In this document: piece after piece, positions 44,705-53,597 of the stretch
How the letters are laid out: each line of letters starts with the position of its first letter
Numbering within the stretch: position 1 is the stretch's first letter
From: a virus
Length of the DNA stretch: 64,000 nt
Direction: 5' to 3' (one strand)
Virus record (IMG/VR): IMGVR_UViG_3300029915_000731
Coordinates: 1-64,000 of that record
Program-made: the position numbers and the translations under genes
Notes under the pieces: generated by a model
Databases searched by the model: none
Told to the model about the DNA's origin: nothing
Seen by the model: only the letters and a program-made list of their open reading frames with translations

Positions 44705-47700
44705 ATGCCCAACGACCCAATCAACCCGGACGTTGCAAAGAAGCTATTGGAAGCCATGACCGCGTTGCTTAATGTAACCACCCTCCTTGGTGAAGGGTTG
44801 GGGGTGGTTGATGGACACATTAAAAAGGCCACTGATGAGGTGGATGATTTGGGGCGTTCTTTCAAAAATGTGATTAGTCTTGCTGACTCAGCCAAGGAAC
44901 AGATGAAGGATATGCTGGGCTTTCTAAGGAAGACCGTAGATGCCAACCGAATGGGGATACGGACACTTGCTGATGCTAAGAAACACTATGAGGATATTGC
45001 GGCCTTCGCTAGGAAAGCATTAACCACCGCTAAAGAAAACTCTACTGAAGCCCTTGTTTTTAGACGGACATTGGAGGAGTGCGAACACACCCTGGAGGGG
45101 ATTTCTAAGATTGCCAGTCAGGTAGGTAAGGGGTTGAGCACTTCCCTGAAAGAGTGTAGTAGCGAATTCGATCCACTAGAGAAGGGTATGAAGCGTACTC
45201 TTGCGTTAATCGAGCAGATTTCCGATTCTGTGAAGGGGATTAAGTTCGATAAGTTCACTCGTGGATTTCAATCAATTAACAATATGTTTGGACGGAGCGG
45301 CGGGCGAGTTGAAAAGTACACCCGTATGGCACGCAATGCAGATGATATTAAAGAGACAGCCACTGCAAGAGGGAAGACTAAATCGGCTGAGTTTGAATTG
45401 AAGAAAGCCAGGTTTGACAAGATACTGAATCACCACAGCGTGAGGAAGAAGTTAGAAGAAGAAAGCCCTGAGATTTTTAAAAATGGGGAGATTCTCCAAC
45501 CCGATAAGATATTTGAAAATGACCGCGTACGTAAAGCCGCCATGAAAATACTTAACCCAAAGGCAGGTTTTTTTGACAGGAGAGCTACCGAGGGTCTTCT
45601 TCGTAAGGGGGGAATGAGTGCGTTAGACCCTGGTGGGCGTTTAGCTTTAGGTGGTGGCTCCGCTACCGAGGCAATGTTTGGCGAGGGTGAAGCTGCTCTG
45701 GCGGGGGGTCTCTCCACGTTAATGGGGAGAGCCGCACTTCCACTCGCTATTGGGGGTGCTGCCTTCTCAGGTGTTAAAAAAGTTGTAGATGCCTCAGCTC
45801 AGCAGAGTAAGGGGATAGAAAAGGACCTTGGAAAGGGGGGGATTTTTACCGGAAGTGACTCTGGTGGGGACAGCATGCAGAATGTGAAGAACAACCTACG
45901 TGCGTGGGGATTTAACGGTGGCAGGGTTACCACCGAGCGGCAGCAAGCCGTAGCGGCAGCTATGGTCAATAACGGAATGGCGGTCACTAACTTAGGTCAC
46001 GCGGGTAACACTATGGCCGATGGACACGCCGGGGCGATATCCGACATCGGCGACATCGCCATGAACCACGCCCGTGAGTTTGGACTAACTGATACCGAAG
46101 GTACCGAAGCAATTATCAAGCTTCTCCACGGTTACCAAATGACCATGCAAGGAACCCAGCGGTTCTTCCAGCAAATGGGTAAGTCAATTGCCTCATCTGG
46201 TATCAGTACGATGAAATACCTACAAATTATTGATGATGTAACCAGTCAGTTCGACCGAATGGGTAAGTCGATTGGTAATACCACCTCAATTCTCCGTGTA
46301 CTTGGTCAGTCAGGTACCTCTACTTTTGATGATTTGAAGGATGAGTTGAGTGCTTTGATTGGTACAGAGAAGTCCCACGAGCAGAAGGCGTTCCTCACCC
46401 AAAGTATGACCCCATGGGAGAGGGAGGGACTTGGAAAGGAGTTGGATGCCACTGCGGACAACGCGGCTGAGAATTTTCGTGAAGCTCTCAAAAACGCCGC
46501 AGGTTCTATCCTCAAAGACAAAGAAGGGGATAGTGACGAGAAGAAAGCGGACAATTTGGCAAAACGGAACGCCCTTGAGAATGCCCCCCTATCCACCGCA
46601 GAGGAAATCAACAAAGCGATGATTATGTACTCCAATGCGGGGGGAAATAAAGAGGGGGATGCCAACACCAACCAGTTATCTAGTTTGCAGAAGATTGCTA
46701 TCGCTTCGCGGGTAAATGCTAATGGTATAAAGGGAGACGCTGTCAACGCATCCTTCCTGAACGACTTCATGCCCACAACGAATGAGAGCAAGATGGCAAT
46801 GCAGCTACAGGCGTACAGAGTATCCGCGAAAGCGGCGGGGTTGAATCTCGGGGATGTTGCGAATAATGAGAATTTACTTACCCACGGGCACGCCGCCGCT
46901 GTTATGAGTTCAACCGCCTCGGCTTTAGGTGTGACTGATGCTGAGAAGAAGAATATCCTCCCGATGATGCAGGGTATTCAGAAGATCGCCAACTCCACCT
47001 TTGATGAAGTCTCCCAACACGGGGAGGAAGCTACAGGGAAGGACAAGGAAGAGTTTGAACGCCTCGCAGAGGCGATGTTGAAGAATGCCGAAGGTGGTCC
47101 AATAGCGAAGGATAAGGATAAAACTGCGATACAAACCCTAAAAAACAACCCTGGTTACTGGATGGCTGTCAAACAAGGGTATAACAGGTATATTGCAAAC
47201 ACCCCCGCCGAACTTCAGAAGGTGGTGGGGGAGAACTCAGTCGTTAGTCGGTCTCAGAAGGCACATAATGAAGAGACAGCAGGAGAGCAATACGCCAAAG
47301 TCGTGGGGATCGCCAACTCTGTCGAAAGTTCGGAAGACCTCTTGAAGGGGATTAAGGAAGCATTAACTGGATCAATAAGTAATGTGCTTACCGATACATA
47401 TGAGGTCTTACGTAAGCAATTCGGCGATGCTGAACCAGAGTTAGACAAGCGACTGAAAAACCAAGACTACCGGAAAGATGAGGATTTCCTGAGCGCCATG
47501 GCGGGTAGTAAATTGAAAGACATTATGGTGGAGATGAGTCCGGCCATAGAGGGTCATGCAGGAGACGAGGGCGGCAATGGAGCAATCGAAAAACGCGCTG
47601 CGGTTAACGAGAGCGTCGGGGACATCGTCAAAGAACTCATGAATTTGAAAGAAAAATACAAGAGCGGACATGCTAGCGATGCGGAGACAGCTAGGCTCAA

Positions 47701-48061
47701 GGAGTTAACCTCCCCTGAGTTCATCAACCGTATTGTGGGTTCCTTCAAAGGACTAGGGAAGGCAGGTGACGAAATCGCCGAGGCTTTGCGTAAGCAATTT
47801 GTGGACGCGGGGGGAGTAATTAAAAAGGATGCACTTCCAGATGTGCAGGACCCTGTAGCTAATGAAAGCCAAGGCACTAAGGCGGTTAATGCGGCGGCGC
47901 TTGCGATCAAACGGCGGAAACTATTGGGGGAGGTCGCTGCGGTGGGAGATACTATTACTAATAATACTACTACTTATCAGGGTCCACAGCCGCTTCGCGC
48001 ATCTCACCCCCAAACACTCAAAGACCCAAGCGAGACGGTTGTTCAATGGTGGCCGAATTGA
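44705..48061 (+). CDS. Tape measure protein
   Basis: 1118 residues. Long helical heptad regions (1-260), a Gly/Ala-rich hydrophobic stretch near 330-360 (EAALAGGLSTLMGRAALPLA), then more helices with Asn/Ala/Lys-rich linkers. This composition and size, placed between a chaperone-like gene and baseplate genes, is typical of tape measure proteins, which set tail length and enter the membrane during DNA injection. GAGGAG precedes ATG 44705. Confidence 0.82.
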   Translation: MPNDPINPDVAKKLLEAMTALLNVTTLLGEGLGVVDGHIKKATDEVDDLGRSFKNVISLADSAKEQMKDMLGFLRKTVDANRMGIRTLADAKKHYEDIAAFARKALTTAKENSTEALVFRRTLEECEHTLEGISKIASQVGKGLSTSLKECSSEFDPLEKGMKRTLALIEQISDSVKGIKFDKFTRGFQSINNMFGRSGGRVEKYTRMARNADDIKETATARGKTKSAEFELKKARFDKILNHHSVRKKLEEESPEIFKNGEILQPDKIFENDRVRKAAMKILNPKAGFFDRRATEGLLRKGGMSALDPGGRLALGGGSATEAMFGEGEAALAGGLSTLMGRAALPLAIGGAAFSGVKKVVDASAQQSKGIEKDLGKGGIFTGSDSGGDSMQNVKNNLRAWGFNGGRVTTERQQAVAAAMVNNGMAVTNLGHAGNTMADGHAGAISDIGDIAMNHAREFGLTDTEGTEAIIKLLHGYQMTMQGTQRFFQQMGKSIASSGISTMKYLQIIDDVTSQFDRMGKSIGNTTSILRVLGQSGTSTFDDLKDELSALIGTEKSHEQKAFLTQSMTPWEREGLGKELDATADNAAENFREALKNAAGSILKDKEGDSDEKKADNLAKRNALENAPLSTAEEINKAMIMYSNAGGNKEGDANTNQLSSLQKIAIASRVNANGIKGDAVNASFLNDFMPTTNESKMAMQLQAYRVSAKAAGLNLGDVANNENLLTHGHAAAVMSSTASALGVTDAEKKNILPMMQGIQKIANSTFDEVSQHGEEATGKDKEEFERLAEAMLKNAEGGPIAKDKDKTAIQTLKNNPGYWMAVKQGYNRYIANTPAELQKVVGENSVVSRSQKAHNEETAGEQYAKVVGIANSVESSEDLLKGIKEALTGSISNVLTDTYEVLRKQFGDAEPELDKRLKNQDYRKDEDFLSAMAGSKLKDIMVEMSPAIEGHAGDEGGNGAIEKRAAVNESVGDIVKELMNLKEKYKSGHASDAETARLKELTSPEFINRIVGSFKGLGKAGDEIAEALRKQFVDAGGVIKKDALPDVQDPVANESQGTKAVNAAALAIKRRKLLGEVAAVGDTITNNTTTYQGPQPLRASHPQTLKDPSETVVQWWPN

Positions 48062-48105
48062 AAGCTTCACTGGCCAACAAGAAGGCTGCAAAGGCTGGTA
48101 AGTAA
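48046..48105 (+). CDS. Possible 19-residue peptide overlapping the tape measure end
   Basis: ATG 48046 in a different frame reads a Lys/Ala-rich peptide (KASLANKKAAKAGK) to TAA 48103. No ribosome site of its own. It could be a coupled peptide or the trace of an old C-terminus. Confidence 0.2.
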   Translation: MVAELKASLANKKAAKAGK

Positions 48106-48156
48106 CGACATCGTGGGTTTGGCTCCGGCGGTTCCGCCGTGGGCATCGGAGGGTAA

Positions 48157-49557
48157 ATGGCTAAATCGACTTACACAGGAACGCAGTATAACTACCAGCA
48201 GCTTCAGAAGCTCTGGACAGATAACGGGGGAGATGAGAGTGTAGCCCCACTGATGGCTTCAATTGCATTGGCAGAGTCTAGCAATGGAAGCCCAAATGGT
48301 AGTTATTCAGGTGCCTTCAACCCCAATGATGCACATGGGGGCTCTACCGGGATATGGCAAATCAATAGCTACGGGAGCACAGACCCAAATGTCAACGCCA
48401 CGCAGGCCGTTGCCAAATACAATACGCAAGGATTGAATGCTTGGGGGTCATACACCAACGGCTCCTATATGAAGTTTGACCCCAATGGAGTGGGGCAGTC
48501 AGAGGCTGCGACGGCCTCAAATAACAATGCCAGCGGCACCGCAATAAACCCCGGCTCGGATTTTAAAACAGCGGATGGGTACCAAACACTTACTGAAAAT
48601 GGTGCCAGTGCAACAGTGGTGGAACCCACTGTGGTTGTAAACACAGGTTTGGATGTCACTCCTTGGTATAATGACACCGCTTTGATAACCGGGAACCCTC
48701 GCCTTAGAAAAGAAGTGGTTCCTGTGGTATTCGAGATTGTGCTGCATGACAACCACACCGGGAGTGACTTCACGTTATCAAGTCAGGGGAAGACGGGGAA
48801 TGCTATCGACATTCAGTTGAACGCCTCGATGACTAGTTTCAGCATCAACTCGAAGCACATATTCCACAATCAGCGAACGCGAACAGGGTTTCATATCACT
48901 CTGTGGGGTATGCAAGCTGACATGATTGAGGGCAAGTGCTCGACAGGAGTGTTCATGAATCAACTCGGGTTGACTGATTTTTTTAGCACCTCAACCATGA
49001 GTGACCAAATGAAGAAGTTGGTGACCAGTGGGTTCTCCCTAAGAGAGAACCCCAGCACGTATAACAAAACTACCAAGCAGACGGCACTTCTTAAGGCTGG
49101 GGGAGACCTCGGGGGCACATTTGTGGGCGGTGCTGTTAATAAGGGGGACTATGACACCATCGTCAACAAGCAGACTAAACAACCACAGGAGGCCTTCCGC
49201 GTGGCTGCACAGGATGCATTCCAAGAGTTCCTATCTCTATTCAAGAATAATGGAATTGTGTGGAATACAGGGGGGAAGGTACCAACGGGGGGAAATGGTA
49301 GTACAACAAATCCCGGGAGTGTCGTTCAGTCATGGTCGGCTAGCAACGGGGTATCCTCCGCTCAATTACTGGCAAGAAACAACGACGTTCTTAGCCGTGG
49401 TCATGTACTCATGAAATTTAAAAACACAGCGTACTCAGGGTACTTCAAAACTTTGAGTTGGCAAATAGACGCCAGCAAACCGTATTCTTTTGATTTTTCA
49501 TTTACTTTTCAGGTAGAGAGTACAATGAGCATTCTCTATACCCCAAAGAATGGGTAA
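48157..49557 (+). CDS. Tail lysozyme-like/baseplate fusion (lytic transglycosylase domain)
   Basis: 466 residues, GGAGGGTAA before ATG 48157. Residues 20-115: SVAPLMASIALAESSNG with the candidate catalytic Glu, GSTGIWQINSYG, and Ala/Gln-rich AVAKYNTQG, as in SLT lytic transglycosylases that open the murein during entry. The C-terminal half (residues 160-466) is beta-rich and ends FKTLSWQIDASKPYSFDFSF, resembling the protein at 49561. A cell-wall-cutting piece is thus joined to a baseplate component. Confidence 0.72.
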   Translation: MAKSTYTGTQYNYQQLQKLWTDNGGDESVAPLMASIALAESSNGSPNGSYSGAFNPNDAHGGSTGIWQINSYGSTDPNVNATQAVAKYNTQGLNAWGSYTNGSYMKFDPNGVGQSEAATASNNNASGTAINPGSDFKTADGYQTLTENGASATVVEPTVVVNTGLDVTPWYNDTALITGNPRLRKEVVPVVFEIVLHDNHTGSDFTLSSQGKTGNAIDIQLNASMTSFSINSKHIFHNQRTRTGFHITLWGMQADMIEGKCSTGVFMNQLGLTDFFSTSTMSDQMKKLVTSGFSLRENPSTYNKTTKQTALLKAGGDLGGTFVGGAVNKGDYDTIVNKQTKQPQEAFRVAAQDAFQEFLSLFKNNGIVWNTGGKVPTGGNGSTTNPGSVVQSWSASNGVSSAQLLARNNDVLSRGHVLMKFKNTAYSGYFKTLSWQIDASKPYSFDFSFTFQVESTMSILYTPKNG

Positions 49558-49560
49558 ATT

Positions 49561-50529
49561 ATGGCCATTAACCCCGCTCCCCCTAACGACGTGATACAAC
49601 TCCCATTACGGGGAGAGAAACGGTTCGCCCCGTTTAGCGTCGATGTCAATTCCCTAAATAAAACGATAGGCACCCCTGACAATTCTGTAGAGTCGGGTGA
49701 CTTTCTTGTTACCGCCGCGAAGAAGTCTTTTTTCTCTGACTACATCAAAGTTAGGATTCCCCATCGTGGTGTGGATTCTAACGGCAAGAGTAGCACCTCG
49801 CTTGACGCAATCTACCATTTCCTTATCAACCCTGCCACCCTTAATGTAACCCGGCAGACTGTGGATGCACAGGCATTCACTCGCGGCGGCTGGCAGTTTG
49901 GTGTTTGGGGTGAGGATGTAGTTACCATTTCGATGACCGGGCAGTCGGCGGGGCAATATTTTACTCTCGGTCTCACTGATGAGTTCCAACCGTACGCTAA
50001 GTCGTACAGAAATCTTCAGCAATTGGTTATTTTCTATGAAAATAATGGGTATTGGTTTGAAGGGGAGGAAGCAAACGAAGGACCGCTAGCTCCCGGATTC
50101 ACTCGTCGTCGGATTAAATCACACCAAGATGTGGAACTAACAGTGGGGAACTCAGTGTGGTCAGGGATGTTTGATACCCTTACGGTGTCGCAGGATGCCA
50201 CACGACCATTTGTGGTGAACTTTACTATCAGTTTTGTTGCGTGGAAGGAGCGCTTCCTCACCAGCTCTCCTTACAAAAACACGATAATGAATGGTGTCCA
50301 GAGGGGGCATTTTTACCAAGTACCCCCGACGACTCCCCCAGTTCCACCTAGTATCCCACCCACTCCGGTAGCTACTTCTCAACCCCCCTCGAATGTGAAT
50401 TCAAGTAGCACCGCAGTTCAAGTAGCTGCGGCAGGTAATTCAAACACACTGGGTAATTATGGTGCGGGGACGCTGGGAGACTATGAAACCAACCCTTTGA
50501 TTACCCCATTCGATTCTGGAGGTAGTTAA
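49561..50529 (+). CDS. Baseplate/tail-tip protein related to the preceding C-terminal domain
   Basis: 322 residues. Beta-rich core to residue 240 with FDTLTVSQDATRPFVVNFTI, which parallels the end of the preceding protein, then a Pro-rich linker (PPTTPPVPPSIPPTPVA) and an Asn/Gly-rich end. The shared domain suggests adjacent rings or subunits in the tail tip. Start follows the previous stop at once; its own stop overlaps the hub start (TAATG). Confidence 0.65.
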   Translation: MAINPAPPNDVIQLPLRGEKRFAPFSVDVNSLNKTIGTPDNSVESGDFLVTAAKKSFFSDYIKVRIPHRGVDSNGKSSTSLDAIYHFLINPATLNVTRQTVDAQAFTRGGWQFGVWGEDVVTISMTGQSAGQYFTLGLTDEFQPYAKSYRNLQQLVIFYENNGYWFEGEEANEGPLAPGFTRRRIKSHQDVELTVGNSVWSGMFDTLTVSQDATRPFVVNFTISFVAWKERFLTSSPYKNTIMNGVQRGHFYQVPPTTPPVPPSIPPTPVATSQPPSNVNSSSTAVQVAAAGNSNTLGNYGAGTLGDYETNPLITPFDSGGS

Positions 50530-53528
50530 TGTTAACTTCAGTGACTCGCAACATTAGTCAGACGGTACAGGAGCGGGAGATAGTTAAAACCTGCCCGGAT
50601 ATCATCGTGTACATCAAGGGCACTCCATACCTTCAAAACCCGTATATTTACAATGCCAACCAACCCAAGAATAAACAATTCACGGTTGTTCCTTTTAACG
50701 ACCATGTGGTGGCATTCTCAGCCTCTTTTGATGTTGACCAGCTTACGCCCTCGGCCATGCTAACCTTGACCGTCCCTAACCACTCAAAGCATCTATATCA
50801 ATCACCGGGCGGCAACAACCTTATTGAGACGATGCAGCCAATTCAGGTTTTTGCAAAGGGGTACTTTCCCTCGTCCAACGGAAATACCGTGTATCGCAGA
50901 ATCTTCAAAGGGCTGATTTCTAGTGTATCCCACACGGATAATGGGACTATTTTGGACATCTCAATTCAGTGTCTTGGGATTATGCACCTACTTGAGTTGA
51001 CCCAAATAGAACTCAATGCTGCGTTACTCTCTAACTCTGCAAAGGAAGTAACCCCCAACTCCACAAACCAAGCCGGGTTGACCCCATACCTCGCGTTAGC
51101 TGACACGTTTCTACGTGCAGTCGGTTTTGATGGTTTTCAAATTGCTAGTTTAAGCGGTGCGACAAGCAACGGTAACGGCAGTGTCAATCCAAACAGTCAG
51201 AATCCAAATTTGGGCTCTACGTCCGGGGATGGGAACAAGAGCGACTGGGTTGACTCAGTTAAGGCTAACTACATTTCGGCGTGGCAGAAGATGTTGTCTG
51301 ACCTCCAAAAGGATGTCTATATTTTAGGCATCCGCCCCTTTGATGTTGCCACAATGGGCACCAACGGTCTTGCAGCCCCAGTCGAACAAGGAAAAATGGG
51401 GCCTGACAGTGCGGCTTCGAGGGGGGTGGTCACAGCTAAAATCTCGGCAATTGACCAAGCCAATCAAGGGGATTACTACGTCGATGTTATCCGCAGTTAC
51501 CTCCCCGAGATGTCAATAGGTTCCATTAAGTTGATGGATGGTAGCACCACCTCACGACTGGAGAGAATTCGAACTCTCACTAATCTCCTCAACTACGAGG
51601 GGTATCAGGACGTGGATGGAGCCATTGTGTTTAAGCCACCATTTTACAACCTTGATGTTACTGAGGTTGGAAACATCAATTTGGATGGAACCAACTTTCC
51701 CTCCCCTGGCTCTGTCACAATCACGAATGACACCAATCCGTTTGTGATAAATCTGAGCGAGATCGAAACTGAGTCGGAGACTGAAGACCAGTCAGCGATT
51801 AAAGAGACCAGCGTGGTGGTTCAACCCGACTGGCTGCCTAATTTTCATTTCGACGGAGATAAGAAGAAGCTCCCATGGTCGCGTCACATCGACGTTTTCA
51901 AATTGGCTAAGTTTGGGCTCAGAGAACAACCCGCCCGTCAGTTGCCATTCCTTGGAGTAAACGACAAGATGGTGTTGTATACCTATGCGGTAAGTGAGCT
52001 GAATAGAGCCAACCGTGGGTACCGTCAATACACCATGACTATACCGCTTCGTCCTGAATTGAAACTCGGATTTCCGATGTACATCCCGCATAAGGATATG
52101 TATGGGTATATCAAAACCATCAGCTTCAGCTACAATTTTGGAGCGGCGGCAACGACAACAGTGATGTTGGATACCATCCGTAAACGTCCGATGTTTCCGG
52201 CTACCGATGCCAGCGGAAATACCATCTACACCACACAGAAGAATTTGGTAATGAAGTGGACAACCCCACCCCCACCCGCTGCCACTTCCTTGAGCACGGC
52301 TCTTAGTTTGGCAGGAGTGAGTCAATACTCGTACAGTTCATTAGGCACTAACCCATCTTCTTCGGGGTGTACTACATCAGACGACCCACAGGCAAATTGG
52401 TTAGGGAATCCGGCGACCTCTCGGCAACCCTCATCTAAGCCTGTCTACTCTGAAGAGTGGGAGGTAATCGACAACCGCCGCACGCAGATGGGCACTACTT
52501 GGTCAACTCGCATTGATACACGTACTAATAGTTTCAGGCCTCAGAATGATAAGGCGACGGCTGAGGACGCCACATTTACAGGCACCGGACCAACAGGGGC
52601 AAAAGTGACCATCTCGACACAAATTGAAGTTGGGAAACCCTTCTTCTCCGCAGATAATTGGGCAAAAGCAAAAGATACAACGACCACGGTCGGCGGAGGC
52701 AGCGACCCAACCACCAACTCAGCCACTGTAGCTCAACTTACTACCAATTTGGCCGCAGCTCAGAAAAGGTCTGATGATGCTATAGCTGCTTTGGCGGTTA
52801 ACTCCATGCAGTCTTCACATGCGGTTGGAACGACAAACAGCAGCGCCCAGAAAGCGGCTCAAACAGAGGTAGCAGCAGCAGCGGCAGACCTAGCTACAGT
52901 TCAAGCGGCTCTTGCCAAGGCACAGGCTACGCCTTCTGATACGACTCAAGGAGTTAAAGCGGGAACCAAGACAGCCACTGGGGTCAACGTCGTATACATG
53001 CAGAAAATTTTGAACTGCCAGCCGCTTACCGATGAGAAGGGGTACGAGGTTGTAACCCCATTCCCTTGGGGTCGTTGGAAGTCCCTGACTCAGGCTATCC
53101 ATGAGACTCGACTTGGTCAGATTGCATATAGTACGGATGCTAATGGGGTTTCAACCGACGTTTCAAACCCACAAGGTGCGACAACTATATCCGGGGTGAA
53201 CACTTTCATTTTTGCTGGGGCGGATATGACCGGACTCTCCAGTATGGACCCATCCACTTTGATGAGTCAGGCTCTCAATAACACTGGAACCACAGCACAG
53301 GATGCTATTTTTGAATTGGTAACCCCCACCCTTGGAGGGACTGACTCCTCATTGAGTACATCAGCGCAACCCGACTTACAGGCTCTGCAAACCTCGCTCA
53401 CTGATGACGAGGCAAATAGAACTAAGATGTTTATTAGTGGTCAAGCCCCAGTGTCAGATACCCTTGACGCTAGCTTGAACACGATCACCGACGCTCAAAC
53501 CGGGAAGTCCTCGGTGTATGGTCACTAA
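50529..53528 (+). CDS. Baseplate hub protein (gp27/gpD-like)
   Basis: 999 residues. The opening domain (CPDIIVYIKGTPYL, HVVAFSASFDVDQLTPSAML) has the strand order of hub proteins of the gp27/late control D type. The middle holds GLISSVSHTDNGTILDISI and a helical insertion. The C-terminal third is Thr/Ser/Ala-rich with a long Ala helix (QLTTNLAAAQKRSDDAIAAL). Followed by the spike gene, as in T4-like and P2-like hubs. Confidence 0.65.
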   Translation: MLTSVTRNISQTVQEREIVKTCPDIIVYIKGTPYLQNPYIYNANQPKNKQFTVVPFNDHVVAFSASFDVDQLTPSAMLTLTVPNHSKHLYQSPGGNNLIETMQPIQVFAKGYFPSSNGNTVYRRIFKGLISSVSHTDNGTILDISIQCLGIMHLLELTQIELNAALLSNSAKEVTPNSTNQAGLTPYLALADTFLRAVGFDGFQIASLSGATSNGNGSVNPNSQNPNLGSTSGDGNKSDWVDSVKANYISAWQKMLSDLQKDVYILGIRPFDVATMGTNGLAAPVEQGKMGPDSAASRGVVTAKISAIDQANQGDYYVDVIRSYLPEMSIGSIKLMDGSTTSRLERIRTLTNLLNYEGYQDVDGAIVFKPPFYNLDVTEVGNINLDGTNFPSPGSVTITNDTNPFVINLSEIETESETEDQSAIKETSVVVQPDWLPNFHFDGDKKKLPWSRHIDVFKLAKFGLREQPARQLPFLGVNDKMVLYTYAVSELNRANRGYRQYTMTIPLRPELKLGFPMYIPHKDMYGYIKTISFSYNFGAAATTTVMLDTIRKRPMFPATDASGNTIYTTQKNLVMKWTTPPPPAATSLSTALSLAGVSQYSYSSLGTNPSSSGCTTSDDPQANWLGNPATSRQPSSKPVYSEEWEVIDNRRTQMGTTWSTRIDTRTNSFRPQNDKATAEDATFTGTGPTGAKVTISTQIEVGKPFFSADNWAKAKDTTTTVGGGSDPTTNSATVAQLTTNLAAAQKRSDDAIAALAVNSMQSSHAVGTTNSSAQKAAQTEVAAAAADLATVQAALAKAQATPSDTTQGVKAGTKTATGVNVVYMQKILNCQPLTDEKGYEVVTPFPWGRWKSLTQAIHETRLGQIAYSTDANGVSTDVSNPQGATTISGVNTFIFAGADMTGLSSMDPSTLMSQALNNTGTTAQDAIFELVTPTLGGTDSSLSTSAQPDLQALQTSLTDDEANRTKMFISGQAPVSDTLDASLNTITDAQTGKSSVYGH

Positions 53529-53597
53529 GGAAAACACCCAACCACCATCAGCAAAGTTTGTTAGATAGGTTATTTTGAAAAGGCAGTAATTAAAAGT

